DNA of 64,000 bases from Nostoc sp. UHCC 0926 (GTDB lineage: Bacteria > Cyanobacteriota > Cyanobacteriia > Cyanobacteriales > Nostocaceae), in contig NZ_CP117770.1 in NCBI RefSeq assembly GCF_028623165.1, positions 186,001 to 250,000 of the forward strand. The letters run 5' to 3'. Numbering within the stretch: position 1 is the first letter of the stretch; each line of letters begins with the position of its first letter. Of this stretch, positions 44,429 through 52,930 are shown one piece after another. The notes below the pieces were generated by a model. The model had not been told where the DNA came from, did no database searches, and saw nothing but the letters and a program-made list of their open reading frames with translations. The position numbers and the translations under genes were made by a program.

Positions 44429-44929
44429 TCAGTTATCATTTCGTAGGTTAATTGGGCGGATGTCGCGGATCTTGAGGGTTCTTTTGCCGGAGGTATCGTC
44501 GTCATCAATCGTGACCAGGTATTTCACGACCGTATGGTTTGCATTTCCACCAGTCACGGTGACAACAAATGCTGAGTAACTGTTAATGTTTGTGCCACAA
44601 CCACTTCGGTCATGGAAGGTTTGATTCCATTCACCAATATGGACACCCTCGCCTCGTGGCTCATCACCACTTTGTTTAATTTCATTGAGGAGAGCTGCTT
44701 TCAGTTGAGAAAGCTTTGATTTTTTATCAGCAAGCATAAGTAAAAGATACTTATCACGATTAAACTGGTCAAGGTTGCCGCCGTTGCTGCATTTATCTTC
44801 GTAGTTGGCATCAGCTGAATTCGGGCTGGTCATCACCAGTGCTGGGATCTTGGGAGACTGAGCGGCGTGCCCAGAAGTTGTCGCTAGTGCCAGAACACAT
44901 ACACATAAAGTAAAAAAACCAAAGCGCAT
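44429..44929 (-). CDS. Exported hypothetical protein, 166 aa
   Basis: A signal peptide (MRFGFFTLCVCVLALATTSG, cleavage near AHAAQ) is followed by a mature domain with two cysteines (CSNGG, SGCGTN) and a C-terminal beta-rich segment (SAFVVTVTGGNANHTVVKYL, then ISPINL-type ending). No family is recognised. It is convergent with recD2. The gap holds a repeat mosaic. Confidence 0.7.
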   Translation of the reverse strand: MRFGFFTLCVCVLALATTSGHAAQSPKIPALVMTSPNSADANYEDKCSNGGNLDQFNRDKYLLLMLADKKSKLSQLKAALLNEIKQSGDEPRGEGVHIGEWNQTFHDRSGCGTNINSYSAFVVTVTGGNANHTVVKYLVTIDDDDTSGKRTLKIRDIRPINLRNDN

Positions 44930-45193
44930 TCAATTCTCCGAGCGTGCATTAGTGTGTCCAATCAAGATTAACTGCAACGGCCACTAAAGGACAGGGTTTA
45001 CCCTGTCGGCGTATACAGCAAAGGGGTGAAATGAGCAGTGATACCGAAAGTTACGCGCTTTTTACTTGATGAGCCGCTTTCAACCCAAGCGATGGCGTAA
45101 CCGCCCACCGTAGGCGATCGCCCTCATAATTCTTAGAGGAAAAGTTGCACACTTGAGGAGCGATCGCTTGCTTCAAAGCAGTACACTGGTACT

Positions 45194-45538
45194 ATGAAAA
45201 TTCCAGAGTGCAATCGCTGTCTCCTTTACGCCCACAATCCCCACCTCGTCTGTCTTGTCCATCCAGATGGCGTAGACGGTGATAGCTGCCTAGATTTTCG
45301 ACTTGACCCCAATGCCGAACCAGTAGAACTGTGGGAACCAGAAGGCGCAACCTACTATAACGGCGAGTTGATTGTGCAACCACAGCAGCGGCGGACGCAA
45401 CAGCAACAGCTAGAACTGCTAGATACCCATCCTATGTTTACTGGCAAGTGTCCCCAGTGTGGATATGAGTTTGACCGCGACTGGACGGCGCGGGTGCATT
45501 GGGATTGCGAGTGTGGTTGGATGGATGATACCGTGTGA
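45194..45538 (+). CDS. Double zinc-ribbon-like protein, 114 aa
   Basis: Two cysteine pairs at the N-terminus (CNRC at 6-9, then LVCLVHPDG, DSCLDF) and two near the C-terminus (GKCPQCGYEF, WDCECGWMDD) suggest two zinc sites joined by a polar linker (QPQQRRTQQQQ). Small proteins of this sort occur in cyanobacterial genomes; function is unknown. A truncated second copy of its 3' end lies at 46436-46524. Confidence 0.75.
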   Translation: MKIPECNRCLLYAHNPHLVCLVHPDGVDGDSCLDFRLDPNAEPVELWEPEGATYYNGELIVQPQQRRTQQQQLELLDTHPMFTGKCPQCGYEFDRDWTARVHWDCECGWMDDTV

Positions 45539-45600
45539 GCGATGCCTACGGCGGAACGAAAAGCGACCATCGCAATCATGATGTACAATTCTCTGCTACT

Positions 45601-46374
45601 TTAACTCAAATTACTGCTGCCACCGACTTGGGCTGCTCCCTCTGGTGCTGGTGGGTGGTAAGTCATAGACTGTAACCCCAAACGACCAGGGCCAATAAAA
45701 CGGTTGAGAGTGAATGAGATACCGCCAAGCATTACTCCAATTACTCCGAAGATGCCGCCACTAGATTGCAGCGCCGTTACTGTCTCCATCTTCACTGATG
45801 AGTCTTTCCATAACCATGCTCCTGGCTCTACATCCAGTACTTCCCCAGGAGCAAGGTACTTTTCAAAGACATTACCGTAACCGTGGATTAAAAGCAGCCC
45901 TCCCTGTTGCTGACCAATGAAGCGATCAATGAATAAGCCGCCACTGCGGCTGAAAAAAAGGTTCGCCAGTCCTCGCTGAAAAAAGAAATTGTACTCAATA
46001 TTACTCGTAGCTAATAAAAACTGATGTTCGCGCACATCCACTGTCTGTCCACGCTCTAATTGCAGCACCACAATCTGTCCTGGAGCCTCACGAGAGAAAG
46101 CAATATTCCCTGGCCCATGTGCTTCACTGATAAAAATTTGCAGTCCGGCAAAGAAACGCTTGGCTGCCCCTTTTAAACCTTTGATACCGAGGCGAACATT
46201 CGGATGTTTCCACAGTAAAATATGATGCTCAAAGTAAATCGATTGCTGTTGTCCCAGATGGACATCTACTACAGGTACTACTTCTCCCTCAATTCTCAAG
46301 GTCAAGTCACCAGAATGAAAGATTTCTTGAGGATTTTTTAATTCAGGTATCGGTTCACTACTGAAGTCTGTCAT
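45601..46374 (-). CDS. AIM24 family protein, 257 aa
   Basis: A beta-rich repeat protein of the AIM24/TIGR00266 family: PGNIAFSREAPGQIVVLQLE, VDVREHQFLLATSNIEY, GLLLIHGYGNVFEKYLAPGE, LDVEPGAWLWKDSSVK and FTLNRFIGPGRLGLQSMTYH. Such proteins form beta-helix-like trimers. The mitochondrial member maintains membrane architecture; the bacterial role is unknown. No signal peptide is seen. Confidence 0.9.
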   Translation of the reverse strand: MTDFSSEPIPELKNPQEIFHSGDLTLRIEGEVVPVVDVHLGQQQSIYFEHHILLWKHPNVRLGIKGLKGAAKRFFAGLQIFISEAHGPGNIAFSREAPGQIVVLQLERGQTVDVREHQFLLATSNIEYNFFFQRGLANLFFSRSGGLFIDRFIGQQQGGLLLIHGYGNVFEKYLAPGEVLDVEPGAWLWKDSSVKMETVTALQSSGGIFGVIGVMLGGISFTLNRFIGPGRLGLQSMTYHPPAPEGAAQVGGSSNLS

Positions 46375-46849
46375 AGTCTTTACTTTTCGATGGTTGTTTT
46401 ATAAATCATTTTCTCCCAAACTCCAATTGTTTTACGCGGATATGAGTTTGACCTCGACTACACAGCACGGGTGCATTGGGATTGTCAAAATTCCGAGTGT
46501 GGCTAGATGGATGATACTGTGTAGAGCAATTTCTTTAAATATGCCTCCTCAAAATACTGCCCTGAAAGCAGATAAATGGATGATACAGTTTCCAAGCGAT
46601 CGCTCTATTATGCCTTAGCAGCTAATATCCGTAGATATTTACCAGGGATTAATATAAATTTGATAGTCTTCAATTTGATTTGACAATATTTTTAAGAATT
46701 ATCTAGACAATAGTATGTGAGGCGATGCCGAACGCGCAAGCTTTCCCTGTGGAATATGTAATTATTTATACTTGCATACTCACAAGTTGAGAAATAGTAA
46801 AAGTAGCTTAGAAGCAGTGCGTAGTTTACCGCCGTAGGCATCGCTAGTC
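46375..46849. other. Intergenic stretch with a truncated duplicate of the zinc-ribbon gene
   Basis: No intact gene. 46436-46524 is a partial gene copy. The rest is AT-rich, with a repeat-type GCGATGCC element near 46723 and another (GTAGTTTACCGCCGTAGGC) near 46820. Confidence 0.6.
46436..46524 (+). pseudogene. 3' fragment of the zinc-ribbon protein gene
   Basis: The sequence follows 45463-45538 closely (GGATATGAGTTTGACC..GGTGCATTGGGATTG..GGATGGATGAT.CTGTGTAG), with a 10-bp insertion TCAAAATTCC before GAGTGTGG. Only the last third of the gene is present. It lies 1 kb from the intact copy, on the same strand. Confidence 0.75.
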
Positions 46850-47275
46850 TTACAAAGAGAAATGATACAAAACATTTCCCTCTTCATTTACTTCAAAATC
46901 AGCATTAAGTTCCAAGGCTTTCTCATCTAAATATTGTTTAGCTAACTGGGTTGATATTTCCGCATTTTTCGCCAGTTGCAATACCGTTATTCTGCCAGCA
47001 TTTTGCTCAATTAATTCTAATAACACTAACTGAATCCGCTTTTGTTCTGATTCCAGAAGTAATGCTTTTTCCTTTCGATTCTGCTGCACTAAAGACCAAC
47101 TCAACCAGCCTCCTAGAATGGTTGACGGAATAGTAAAAATAGTTAAAGCAGCTACATCATTTTGCTTTTCTTGAGCGGGAGTTTTGGGATTGAGAATTTC
47201 TCGAATCATCACAGCAGAAAATGGAATGCCAAATAATAAAAAACATATTGCTAAAATTTTTTTAACTAGTTTCAT
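46850..47275 (-). CDS. Membrane protein with C-terminal HTH-like domain, 141 aa
   Basis: The ATG at 47275 (MKLVKKILAICFLLFGIPFS) is preferred because it gives an N-terminal membrane helix. A second helix is IFTIPSTILGGWLSWSLV. The C-terminal 60 residues (QLVLLELIEQNAGRITVLQL, AKNAEISTQLAKQYLDEKAL) form a winged-helix-like fold, a pattern seen in cyanobacterial membrane regulators. AAGGAAAAAAG lies upstream. No partner gene. Confidence 0.75.
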   Translation of the reverse strand: MKLVKKILAICFLLFGIPFSAVMIREILNPKTPAQEKQNDVAALTIFTIPSTILGGWLSWSLVQQNRKEKALLLESEQKRIQLVLLELIEQNAGRITVLQLAKNAEISTQLAKQYLDEKALELNADFEVNEEGNVLYHFSL

Positions 47276-47391
47276 ATAACTTTTTTCCTTACTAGAGTTG
47301 GCTGGAGACTGGAGGAAATTCAAAAATAATGGCTCTATTATACAAGGTATAATAAAATACCTGCCACCCCAATATTTTGCACAGTGTATGA

Positions 47392-47466
47392 GGCGATGCC
47401 TCCGGCAGGCTGCGCCTACGCTTGTAAATAGCGATGCCTACGGCGGGCTGTTCGGTGTCGCTCCTT
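47392..47466. repeat. Two adjacent palindromic repeats
   Basis: GGCGATGCCTCCGGCAGGCTGCGCC and GCGATGCCTACGGCGGGCTGTTCGGTGTCGC follow one another between the membrane protein and the recombinase module. Confidence 0.7.
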
Positions 47467-47514
47467 ATCGCTTTCACTGTACAATCAGTTCATTGCTATC
47501 AAAATTGATATCAA

Positions 47515-48024
47515 ATGCCTGATCACAAGACCCCACCAAGCGAAATGATTCGCGTGCCCAGTGCTTTAATTCCAGTAGTACGCCAATTATCCCAGCTGCA
47601 CAGAGAGGGACATACAATTGCCTTGCTGCAAGGCTTAGAGGAATTGATATCCAAGTTTGATAGCAAGATTGATATCGATACCCCAAGCAGCAAATCGGTT
47701 TTGCAGTTGGAGAAGAAGCTGGAAAGCAAGCTAGAGGCTATCTCTGAGCAGTTGGAAAAATTGTCACGGGCAATGGCTTCTGGTAGATACAACAACACCA
47801 GACCTCGAAGACAAGCGCACCCGTACCGACAAACCCAAGTTGAACTGCAAGCATTACCGGATGAAAACCTAGCACCGCGACTAGGTTTAACTCCTTCAAG
47901 CCTCGCAATTGAAAAAGAAAACAAGAGCAATAAAGAATTTATCAGTTGGACTCGTAACCGCGACCCAAGGGGCATAGGTTGGGAATGGAATGCAAAAGAT
48001 GGACTTTACCATCCGGTGAAATAA
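47515..48024 (+). CDS. Hypothetical protein upstream of recombinase, 169 aa
   Basis: The N-terminal SEMIRVPSALIPVVRQLSQL resembles the IRVPxxLxPxVRxL motif of ribbon-helix-helix plasmid proteins. A coiled-coil follows (VLQLEKKLESKLEAISEQLE, KLSRAM). The C-terminal SWTRNRDPRGIGWEWNAKDG, then LYHPVK, is conserved in cyanobacterial mobile elements as far as I recall. It is probably a DNA-binding accessory factor of the recombinase encoded 80 bp downstream. Confidence 0.65.
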   Translation: MPDHKTPPSEMIRVPSALIPVVRQLSQLHREGHTIALLQGLEELISKFDSKIDIDTPSSKSVLQLEKKLESKLEAISEQLEKLSRAMASGRYNNTRPRRQAHPYRQTQVELQALPDENLAPRLGLTPSSLAIEKENKSNKEFISWTRNRDPRGIGWEWNAKDGLYHPVK

Positions 48025-48081
48025 TTTCAACTGTCCCCCCAATGGGCTTTAATGTAAGAGCATTCAACATAAGAATGAGCA

Positions 48082-48924
48082 ATGTTGAATACACAACCGC
48101 TCACCAACACCGAACTCATCGACCTTTGGCTGCACGGTAAGAGCAAAAACACCGTTGACGGCTACCGCCGCTATGCCGAGCGGTTTTTTTCTCATGTCAA
48201 TAAGCACCTCTCTGATTGCACCCTCATGGATTTTCAATTGTGGGTGATGACACTAAGTAGTTCTGACAATTCCAAGCGGGTAGCTGTGGGGGCAATTAAA
48301 AGCCTGTTCTCCTTTGCTAAACAGTTGGGGGTGGTATCGGCTAACTTGGGAGTGTTAGTTAAGTCACCCAAGGCTCATAACCGATTGGCAGAAAGAATTC
48401 TCACTCAAGAGGAAGTACAATTACTGATAAATTCCACCACGAATGAACGCGATCGCACTCTGATTCGTTTACTTTATTTTGCAGGGCTGCGCGTGTCGGA
48501 ACTGTGTGGCTTAAAGTGGCGTGACCTCAAGGCGCGGGGTGATGGGGGGCAGATAACAGTATTTGGTAAGGGTGATAAAACGAGAACTGTGCTGGTAGGT
48601 GCTGGTATTTGGCGGGACATTAATGAGTTAAAGGGTTACGCCAAACACGATGACCCAGTGTTTGTATCTGGTAAAGGCGGTCATCTGTGTCGGTCGATGG
48701 TATTTCATATTGTAAAGAATGCTGCAAACCGTGCTGGCATTGAAGGAAATGTTTCTCCCCACTGGCTCAGGCATAGTCACGCTTCCCATAGTCTTGATCG
48801 GGGAGCGCCCATTCACCTGCTGCAAAAAACACTGGGGCATAGTTCTGTCGCTATCACGGAAATGTATCTTCATGCCCGACCAACTGATAGCAGTGGGTTA
48901 TATTTGCCAGATGATGATGAGTGA
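48082..48924 (+). CDS. Tyrosine recombinase (XerC/D-like integrase), 280 aa
   Basis: All catalytic residues are present: Arg137 in FAGLRVSELCGLKW, Lys163 in VFGKGDKTR, His227 and Arg230 in PHWLRHSHASH, His253 in LGHSS and Tyr262 in TEMYLHARP. The N-terminal SAM-like core-binding domain has KSKNTVDGYRRYAERFF. The length of 280 suits a Xer-type enzyme or a plasmid/phage integrase rather than a large conjugative-element integrase. No att repeat was recognised next to it. Confidence 0.9.
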   Translation: MLNTQPLTNTELIDLWLHGKSKNTVDGYRRYAERFFSHVNKHLSDCTLMDFQLWVMTLSSSDNSKRVAVGAIKSLFSFAKQLGVVSANLGVLVKSPKAHNRLAERILTQEEVQLLINSTTNERDRTLIRLLYFAGLRVSELCGLKWRDLKARGDGGQITVFGKGDKTRTVLVGAGIWRDINELKGYAKHDDPVFVSGKGGHLCRSMVFHIVKNAANRAGIEGNVSPHWLRHSHASHSLDRGAPIHLLQKTLGHSSVAITEMYLHARPTDSSGLYLPDDDE

Positions 48925-49204
48925 TAGGAGGGCGATGGAACAGCGGTGGTCACTGAGCCGGTCGTTGTGCGGTAAACTACGCTACCTCATCTATCAGGAA
49001 GGAGCAATTTTCTTAGAGGATGAACGCGAACAGCCTCTCGCCAAGTAAATTGTATAAATTATTACTAGTAATTTTCTGAGAGGAAAAGTCAACTTTCCTG
49101 GCTTGAATCTCAATGAGGCGATCACCTACGGTGGGCGGTTACGCCATCGCAGATAAGCATTGAATTCATATTACAATTGGTCAAGCCGCAGTTTAGTGAT
49201 ACTG

Positions 49205-49501
49205 ATGATGTTCACCTATTCTCTGTACCCAGATAATTGGTCAGACCTTGCGATTGCAGTTAAACAAGAGGCTAAATGGTGCTGTCAAAAGTGTGGCTTA
49301 CAGTGTATTCCCCCTGGTGAAAAAATATCAGATTTGACACGCTCAAAACGCAGAGTGTACACCCTACAGGTTCATCATTGGGACAGAAATCCAGCAAATA
49401 ACCACAGAGGCAACCTTATAGCTCTTTGCAGTGGATGTCACCTTCATTACCATCAAGGTGGTAAATCAAATGTTTCACCAGGGCAGTTATCTTTGTGGTA
49501 A
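49205..49501 (+). CDS. Small HNH endonuclease, 98 aa
   Basis: Compact HNH motif: KWCCQKCGLQC (two zinc cysteines), LQVHHWDRNPANN (His-His and Asn), NLIALCSGCHLHYHQGG. The ATG at 49205 (or 49208) is preferred to an earlier start at 49160. This phage-type stand-alone HNH has no extra domain. It is followed after 6 bp by a small acidic gene. Confidence 0.8.
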   Translation: MMFTYSLYPDNWSDLAIAVKQEAKWCCQKCGLQCIPPGEKISDLTRSKRRVYTLQVHHWDRNPANNHRGNLIALCSGCHLHYHQGGKSNVSPGQLSLW

Positions 49502-49507
49502 GTAAGT

Positions 49508-49738
49508 ATGGATGATGATACTCAAGAACTAATCGCTATCAAAGAAGAACTAAAGCAAATTGCTGATAAGTTAGGAAAGATTTTTCCACAAACCCATCCC
49601 CAATTTGACAGCGTGTTTGAAGACCTGGGTGCAGCTGGATATTATATTCGTGAAGCTGGTTATCGTCTGGAATCAGTTCTTCTTACTGTGCAAGGTGATA
49701 GCGGCGTTCGAGCTTCTGAAGAAACTGAAATTGATTGA
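49508..49738 (+). CDS. Hypothetical protein, 76 aa
   Basis: Acidic and helical (QELIAIKEELKQIADKLGKI, then FDSVFEDLGAAGYYIREAGY). It starts 6 bp after the HNH gene, so co-translation is likely. No family is recognised. Confidence 0.6.
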   Translation: MDDDTQELIAIKEELKQIADKLGKIFPQTHPQFDSVFEDLGAAGYYIREAGYRLESVLLTVQGDSGVRASEETEID

Positions 49739-49889
49739 CATTCTCCCACCGCTAACCCTGACGGGTGTCGTAACGGTGTTACTTTTTACTGGGGATTATA
49801 CAATCAGCGATGGCGTACCCGCCCGCCGGAGGCGATCGCTTACATGACAGACGCTCCTTTGACCATCACGCTTCAACAGAGAGGTTGGG

Positions 49890-50111
49890 TCAATCATCTT
49901 TGAAAATTTCTTCTAGTGTTAGCGGTTTGCCAGCGAGGAAAGAAGCTAAATCCCTAAGCTTAAAGAGAGTCTCAAACTGCCCACGCTCAAGCTGCCCTTT
50001 TTTGGCAGATGACAAGGTTCTTTTGTCCAACCCAGTCATTTCTTTAGCTTTTTGAATAGATAAGTTTTTGTCTTCTGTCCAATAACGAGAAAGGTCAACG
50101 TACTTAGACAT
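49890..50111 (-). CDS. Small HTH regulator, 73 aa
   Basis: The core KAKEMTGLDKRTLSSAKKGQ, then LERGQFETLFKLRDLASFLA, is a Cro-like HTH with a C-terminal capping helix. It faces an upstream region with ordered GCGTCAA and TTAACACGYCAACG repeats, so it is likely autoregulated and may control the divergent plus-strand genes. Confidence 0.75.
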   Translation of the reverse strand: MSKYVDLSRYWTEDKNLSIQKAKEMTGLDKRTLSSAKKGQLERGQFETLFKLRDLASFLAGKPLTLEEIFKDD

Positions 50112-50144
50112 GTTTGAACCACATAATTTCTGTTTTCAACTTAA

Positions 50145-50262
50145 TTGACGCTCCCAAATCCGCTTTTGGTGCGTCAATACATTAACACGCCAACGCTCTT
50201 GATAGTTTTGCTATTCAAACTACCTTGATGTTTTGATGTGTTAACACGTCAACGTATATAAT
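50145..50262. promoter_or_regulatory. Operator repeats and promoter between divergent genes
   Basis: TTGACGC (50145-50151) and GCGTCAA (50171-50177) form an inverted pair. TTAACACGCCAACG (50182-50195) and TTAACACGTCAACG (50241-50254) form a direct pair 59 bp apart. TATAAT at 50257-50262 is a good -10 for plus-strand transcription directly after the last copy. Likely binding sites of the HTH protein encoded at 49890-50111. Confidence 0.6.
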
Positions 50263-50344
50263 AAAGGATATAACAAAGGGCGATCGCAGCTTCTTGGCGG
50301 GAGAGCGATCGCCCTTTGTAGACCTGTAGTAAAAGGTTTATTCA

Positions 50345-50652
50345 ATGATGACACATATAGAAGCTGGGGATGCTCAAGCCCAGGCTCAGTTTGAGTTGGA
50401 GCAGTACATCAACGAGCAAGTAGGGATGTAGCACCAGAGTTTGAGATTGACTCTGTGGATGATTGTGACTTTGGTGTTTTATATCGGGTGTGGCAGGGTA
50501 TGAGGCTACTGGGCACATTTTACCGCGCTGTTGATGGCAAGTGGGTAGCTCAACCATGCAATTTTGAACAGCGTCCCCGGTGCGATACCCCAGAGCAAGC
50601 ACAACTAATGATCATTGCCCTGAGTGGGTTGCTTGTGGCTAAGTCCCGATAA
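50345..50652 (+). pseudogene. Possible gene broken by a one-base frameshift
   Basis: From the ATG at 50345 a first frame gives MMTHIEAGDAQAQAQFELEQ, then YINEQVGM and a stop at 50430. From about 50416 another frame continues RDVAPEFEIDSVDDCDFGVL, YRVWQGMRLLGTFYRAVDGK, WVAQPCNFEQRPRCDTPEQA and stops at 50652. Joined they would form an 100-residue protein with an FGVLYRVW..LLGTFY..DGKWVAQ block common in cyanobacterial plasmids. The frameshift near CAAGTAGG may be real or an error; alternatively the second part starts at GTG 50455. Confidence 0.5.
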
Positions 50653-50674
50653 CGTTTCTTTTTCCTATGACCAT

Positions 50675-50698
50675 GAGGCGCACATTGTTGTGCGTCTC
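50675..50698 (+). other. Stem-loop in the leader of the gene at 50727
   Basis: GAGGCGCACA (50675-50684) pairs with TGTGCGTCTC (50689-50698), one G-T pair, loop TTGT. There is no T tract, so it is probably an RNA structure or operator rather than a terminator. It lies 28 bp before the start. Confidence 0.45.
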
Positions 50699-50726
50699 TC
50701 AATCCTATGCACGGAGATTTTTTATC

Positions 50727-51449
50727 ATGACTGAAAATAATATCGAGATTTTGGTATCTAACATCAAAGATGACCAAAGTTACTGCACCCGCGATGTCGA
50801 TGGAGTAAGTGGGATGACGGTAACAGCTTTATCTCAATTTTGCGGGACAGAACAGCAAACCATAACTCAATTTTTAAACCGTCTGAGGGATTCTGACCCC
50901 ATCACGAATGAACTCGCCGAATGCTTAAAACCCTTTGCTGGTAATGACTGGAGACTCATCACGAATGACCATTCTGGTAAGGTGTTCATTATTGATGAGG
51001 TTTGCCATGCAGTGCTGGAATATTACGCACTAGAAGCTCGTAAGTATAAAGGCAAACAAATAGCAATCAACAATTACCGGATGGTTGCTAAGGCGGGGCT
51101 AAGGGTCTTTATCTGGTCACAAACTGGGTATTCTCCAAGAAGCGCAATATCTCAAGTGGTGATAACCAAAGAGGAATTATCTGCCACTGTCACTGCCGCC
51201 ATTGAGCAAGCGCTTAATCCTATCAACCAACATCTCGAACAAATTGAGCAGCGTCTTAGCGCCCTACCAAAAGCATTACCTAAACGTCCCTGGACTCTTC
51301 CCTCGAATACACCGCCAGAACAAGTACCAGAAGGCTACCAGCAACTAGAAGACGGTTCCTGGTTATCGCCAGAAGCTTATCAATCTATCTTGAGGCAAAG
51401 TAGACGCTCATTGCCTTGGGATATTCGGCTGCTGGGTGATTTTGAGTAA
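50727..51449 (+). CDS. Hypothetical protein with antirepressor-like layout, 240 aa
   Basis: The ATG at 50727 has ACGGAG upstream and is preferred over 50667, which lies across the leader hairpin. The N-terminal part GMTVTALSQFCGTEQQTITQ, then FLNRLRD, looks like a DNA-binding start. VFIIDEVCHAVLEYYALEAR, then YRMVAKAGLRVFIWSQTGY, follows a layout of cyanobacterial phage-like proteins. The C-terminus is a coiled segment plus a LPSNTPPEQVPEGYQQLEDG tail. Function is unknown. Confidence 0.7.
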   Translation: MTENNIEILVSNIKDDQSYCTRDVDGVSGMTVTALSQFCGTEQQTITQFLNRLRDSDPITNELAECLKPFAGNDWRLITNDHSGKVFIIDEVCHAVLEYYALEARKYKGKQIAINNYRMVAKAGLRVFIWSQTGYSPRSAISQVVITKEELSATVTAAIEQALNPINQHLEQIEQRLSALPKALPKRPWTLPSNTPPEQVPEGYQQLEDGSWLSPEAYQSILRQSRRSLPWDIRLLGDFE

Positions 51450-52024
51450 CTCAGGGATGCGTTGGCGATGCCTAACGGCAAGGCATCGCTTTAATTCTTG
51501 GTATAGGAGAGCGATCGCTCTTAAACCAAAAGCCCAGTCGGGATGACTGGGCTTTTGATGGGGTTATATTCCCCAAGGGCTATTTATAGAAGTTATTTAT
51601 AAGTCGCTGTTCTAATAAGGACTACACCGCCTAGATGGGGAATTCCAGAAAATTTGAGTACCATTGTGCTTTTATCCCTCGCTTTTTGGATGCGATCGCT
51701 CACCCACTTTCCTCTAAGAATCGGTTCTTGTCTGGGGTGTAGACAAGATACCCAGCGATGCCGTACCACTTCGTGGAAGCAAGCTACGCGGAGCGTCTCG
51801 TAGAGAAGGCGGCAAGCTACGCACCACTGGGTATCTTGATGATTACGTCATCCTACTTCTGTGGCTGATTTGGGGGAAGCTGACAAGTCCCCTTTTGGAA
51901 CTGGTACTCAATTCCCAGCCCTCTTAAATAAAAGCTCACTTTCCTTGCAACCCGATAGCAGGGCAGTAAAGATAGGAGCGATCACTCTTTTTTGTGCAAT
52001 ATTCTTAGAGGATGAGGGGGTATT
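51450..52024. repeat. Gene-free stretch: terminator and repeat mosaic
   Basis: No gene is seen. It holds the terminator at 51528-51556, a HIP1 cluster, TCCTCTAAGAA at 51711-51720, a long palindromic mosaic at 51757-51835 (GATGCCGTACCACTTCGTGG..CTCGTAGAGAAGG), and TTCTTAGAGG at 52002-52011. Confidence 0.75.
51528..51556 (+). terminator. Rho-independent terminator
   Basis: Perfect 12-bp stem AAAAGCCCAGTC (51528-51539) and GACTGGGCTTTT (51545-51556), 5-nt loop. It lies 79 bp after the antirepressor-like gene and, being AAAA..TTTT framed, can act in both directions. Confidence 0.85.
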
Positions 52025-52258
52025 ATGGAACAGCTAGAGCTACGGCAAGAAAGCGGTGGAAGCCGCCTTTATTTGATGGATAAACCTATCCATGCAGGTG
52101 ATTGTCTGGAAGTTTTGATATCAGAAAAATGGTTTCCTGCTCGTTGTGAGTGCTACACAGAGCAGGGAGGGCTTAACTGGTATCTAATTGTCTTCAAGCC
52201 AGAAGGCGAAGATGTTATAGAAAATTGTAATAGTGTGCTGTGTCGTTTTTCTGCTTAG
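52025..52258 (+). CDS. Small protein, DUF5348-like, 77 aa
   Basis: The segment LMDKPIHAGDCLEVLISEKW, then FPARCECYTEQGGLNWYLIV, follows the DUF5348 layout (H.GD.LEV....W.P.R.E.....WYLV). It starts 14 bp after the first array boundary. Function of the family is unknown. Confidence 0.65.
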   Translation: MEQLELRQESGGSRLYLMDKPIHAGDCLEVLISEKWFPARCECYTEQGGLNWYLIVFKPEGEDVIENCNSVLCRFSA

Positions 52259-52275
52259 GATGAGAAGCGATCGCC

Positions 52276-52551
52276 ATGAGCTTGGGTACACAATACATCA
52301 TTCTAGGAACTCTGTTTGAATATCTCCAAAATCATGCTTATTTGGAGCATCGAGACTTTGGAATTAATTCTAAAGAATTACAAAGCTGGTATCTAACTGC
52401 TAACGTAATGGAGTGGCTAACTGTTAGTTTTCATGCTCCTTGGTACACAGTTTGCGAATCAGATCATTTTTCTCTTGAGACACAAGATAATGGTTGGTGC
52501 ATCTTAAGTTTGTGTGGTACGAGCGATTATATTGTTAAGGAAGAAGAATAA
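52276..52551 (+). CDS. Hypothetical protein, 91 aa
   Basis: Helical N-terminus (YIILGTLFEYLQNHAYLEHR) and an aromatic C-terminal part (LTVSFHAPWYTVCESDHFSL). It starts 17 bp after the preceding gene, with an GAAGCGATCGCC HIP1 site between them. It ends 8 bp before the next array boundary. No family is recognised. Confidence 0.6.
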   Translation: MSLGTQYIILGTLFEYLQNHAYLEHRDFGINSKELQSWYLTANVMEWLTVSFHAPWYTVCESDHFSLETQDNGWCILSLCGTSDYIVKEEE

Positions 52552-52607
52552 TGTATTTTTCTTAGAGGATGAGGGGAGCGTAGGCGTAGCCCGCCGTAGG
52601 CATCGCT

Positions 52608-52901
52608 CTACCTTGCTCTGACTAAACGTAACCGTTTCATTATGTAAAATGGCTGCACCAATACAACCATCCAATCATCACCAGGAACCTCCTCAAGCTG
52701 TTTATAAAACCTGATTTCGTCTGCTTCTGTCCAAGCCTCCACTATTTCTAAGTTGTTGTGATAGAAAGCGTGTGGGACTTGTCCCAAATTTAACTCATCT
52801 TTAGTTATATAAACCCAAGCGTGAATTTGCTCTCTATAAGGTTGTAATCTTTTGCGGTCTGCTGGATCGGCGAGTTTTTCAAAATGTAGTATTGTAGTCA
52901 T
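52608..52901 (-). CDS. Hypothetical protein, 97 aa
   Basis: Starts TTILHFEKLADPADRKRLQP and ends WMVVLVQPFYIMKRLRLVRA. The centre is acidic. The ATG at 52901 directly abuts the TTCTTAGAGG boundary at 52905. Family unknown. Confidence 0.6.
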   Translation of the reverse strand: MTTILHFEKLADPADRKRLQPYREQIHAWVYITKDELNLGQVPHAFYHNNLEIVEAWTEADEIRFYKQLEEVPGDDWMVVLVQPFYIMKRLRLVRAR

Positions 52902-52930
52902 ATTTTCTTAGAGGAAAGTGGGAGCGATCG

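Noticed and set aside
47298-47975. ORFs opposite the recombinase accessory gene
   Set aside because: Shadow frames of real genes on the other strand or of repeats.
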